Position numbers and translations under genes: made by a program. Below are positions 19,266 to 20,010 of a stretch of 20,010 nucleotides of DNA, piece by piece. Source of the stretch: Dissophora ornata (Eukaryota; Mortierellomycota; Mortierellomycetes; Mortierellales; Mortierellaceae). The stretch is taken from NCBI GenBank assembly GCA_025201705.1, contig MU617181.1, positions 1 to 20,010 on the forward strand, in the 5' to 3' direction. The notes under the pieces are model-generated. The model had not been told where the DNA came from and ran no database searches. It was given only the letters and a program-made list of their open reading frames with translations. How positions within the stretch are numbered: position 1 is the first letter of the stretch; each line of letters begins with the position of its first letter.

Positions 19266-20010
19266 ATGGTAATGGCAGTTGGACATTCGTTGAATGAATC
19301 GCACCTTTCTCGGCGTATATTTTTCTCACATATCTGCCCTACGCTGTCCTGTCCTGTCATCCACAGAGCGCTTCCAGTCAGCTTGATCCAGAAGAGTACT
19401 ATGTCAAACTAGAACGCATCGGTAAAGGAAAACTTGAGTCGTTACACTTGTGCACCAAAAAAAAAAATAATACACAAGACAGCACACTGAGGCTTCACGG
19501 ATTCTTCTGCTCTAAACAAAAAAACCCCCCATTTGTTACTATTTCCGCAACCATAGGAAAGGGATCGTTCGGAGAGGTCTTCAAAGGGTAAGGCCACATG
19601 GCTGCGATTAGTAATGAAATAATGAAAACAAGGAGGCGCCCATTCTCCGCGCCCTCGATCATTGTGGGCAAAGTCGTCCGTCTCCTCCTTTGTGCTGCGA
19701 TGGAGAGGCATGATCAGGTGTTGTCACCCCTTCCAATGCCCTCGTCATTTTGCCTTTTATTTTGCCAACATGTCCTTCCCCTGAGTCTGCTGCGTTGATT
19801 ATATTTTAATATTAAAATCATGGGTGCAAAGTGGAATGATCGAAGGATGTGTTGGCAACAGAGAGATGCAGAGACAGGGCTTGGCTTGGCTGTGTCGGCT
19901 TTGCTATTCTCCCTCCACTTGACCACGATACGTGGCTAACATTATTTTGGATATCGTGGTTGTCCGTTATTATTATAACCGCCTATTTTCTGATTCTTCC
20001 CTGCGCGCCC
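19266..20010 (+). CDS. Ste20/GCK-type protein kinase, N-terminus (partial)
   Basis: Only the 5' end of the gene is in the window. The model joins 19266-19268 (the ATG alone), 19367-19421 and 19557-19587, with the third intron starting at 19588 and running past the window end. The spliced product begins M-SASSQLDPEEYYVKLERIG and continues KGSFGEVFKG. The glycine-rich ATP loop is GKGSFGEV. The LDPEEYYVKLERIG run-in matches germinal-centre-kinase III members (the MST3/MST4 group and fungal Sps1/Sid1/Nak1-like kinases). The lysine, HRD and DFG motifs are not present in the remaining 420 bp, which looks like intron. Such kinases act in the cytoplasm and at the cortex in polarity, septation and wall integrity. 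The subfamily is inferred from about 30 residues. Confidence 0.85.

Overview
The window looks like nuclear DNA of a filamentous fungus, most likely an early-diverging lineage (Mucoromycota, for example Mortierellomycotina-like). Three lines of evidence support this. The protein-coding genes are interrupted by short GT-AG introns, mostly about 90-165 nt. One gene is a division-1 chitin synthase. The other cell-surface gene encodes a large DUF3712/LEA-2-like membrane-anchored protein of a kind common in fungi. The genus is a guess. No bacterial gene organisation, CRISPR array, rRNA gene or confident tRNA gene was seen.

Layout. Positions 1-5850 hold no gene I can support. The stretch contains a 15-bp minisatellite, a 16-bp perfect palindrome, a purine tract and a long imperfect hairpin. 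Around 5910-6292 there is a TATA box and a very C/T-rich leader, which drive gene 1 (6293-11862, + strand, five exons, 1639 aa). This is a type II membrane-anchored, presumably extracellular protein. Its ectodomain is a roughly 745-residue module present twice in tandem, followed by a Thr/Ala/Ser stalk and a Lys-Arg site. A convergent intergenic stretch (11863-13542) contains a 41-base poly(A) run. Gene 2 (17176-13543, - strand, seven exons, 972 aa) is a complete chitin synthase of the class I-III type with all catalytic motifs. A 2.1-kb divergent intergenic region (17177-19265) follows. Gene 3 starts at 19266 on the + strand and runs off the window. Its first three exons (3, 55 and 31 nt) encode the N-terminus and glycine-rich loop of a Ste20/GCK-type protein kinase.

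How they may relate. Genes 1 and 2 both point to the cell surface and wall: chitin synthesis, and a secreted or membrane-tethered beta-sandwich-like protein. GCK kinases are known in fungi as regulators of polarity, septation and cell-wall integrity. Any functional link between the three is inference from proximity only, and each gene has its own promoter region.

The exon models were built by hand from GT/AG sites, reading-frame continuity and family motifs. Exon lengths add up to whole codons for both complete genes (4920 nt and 2919 nt).
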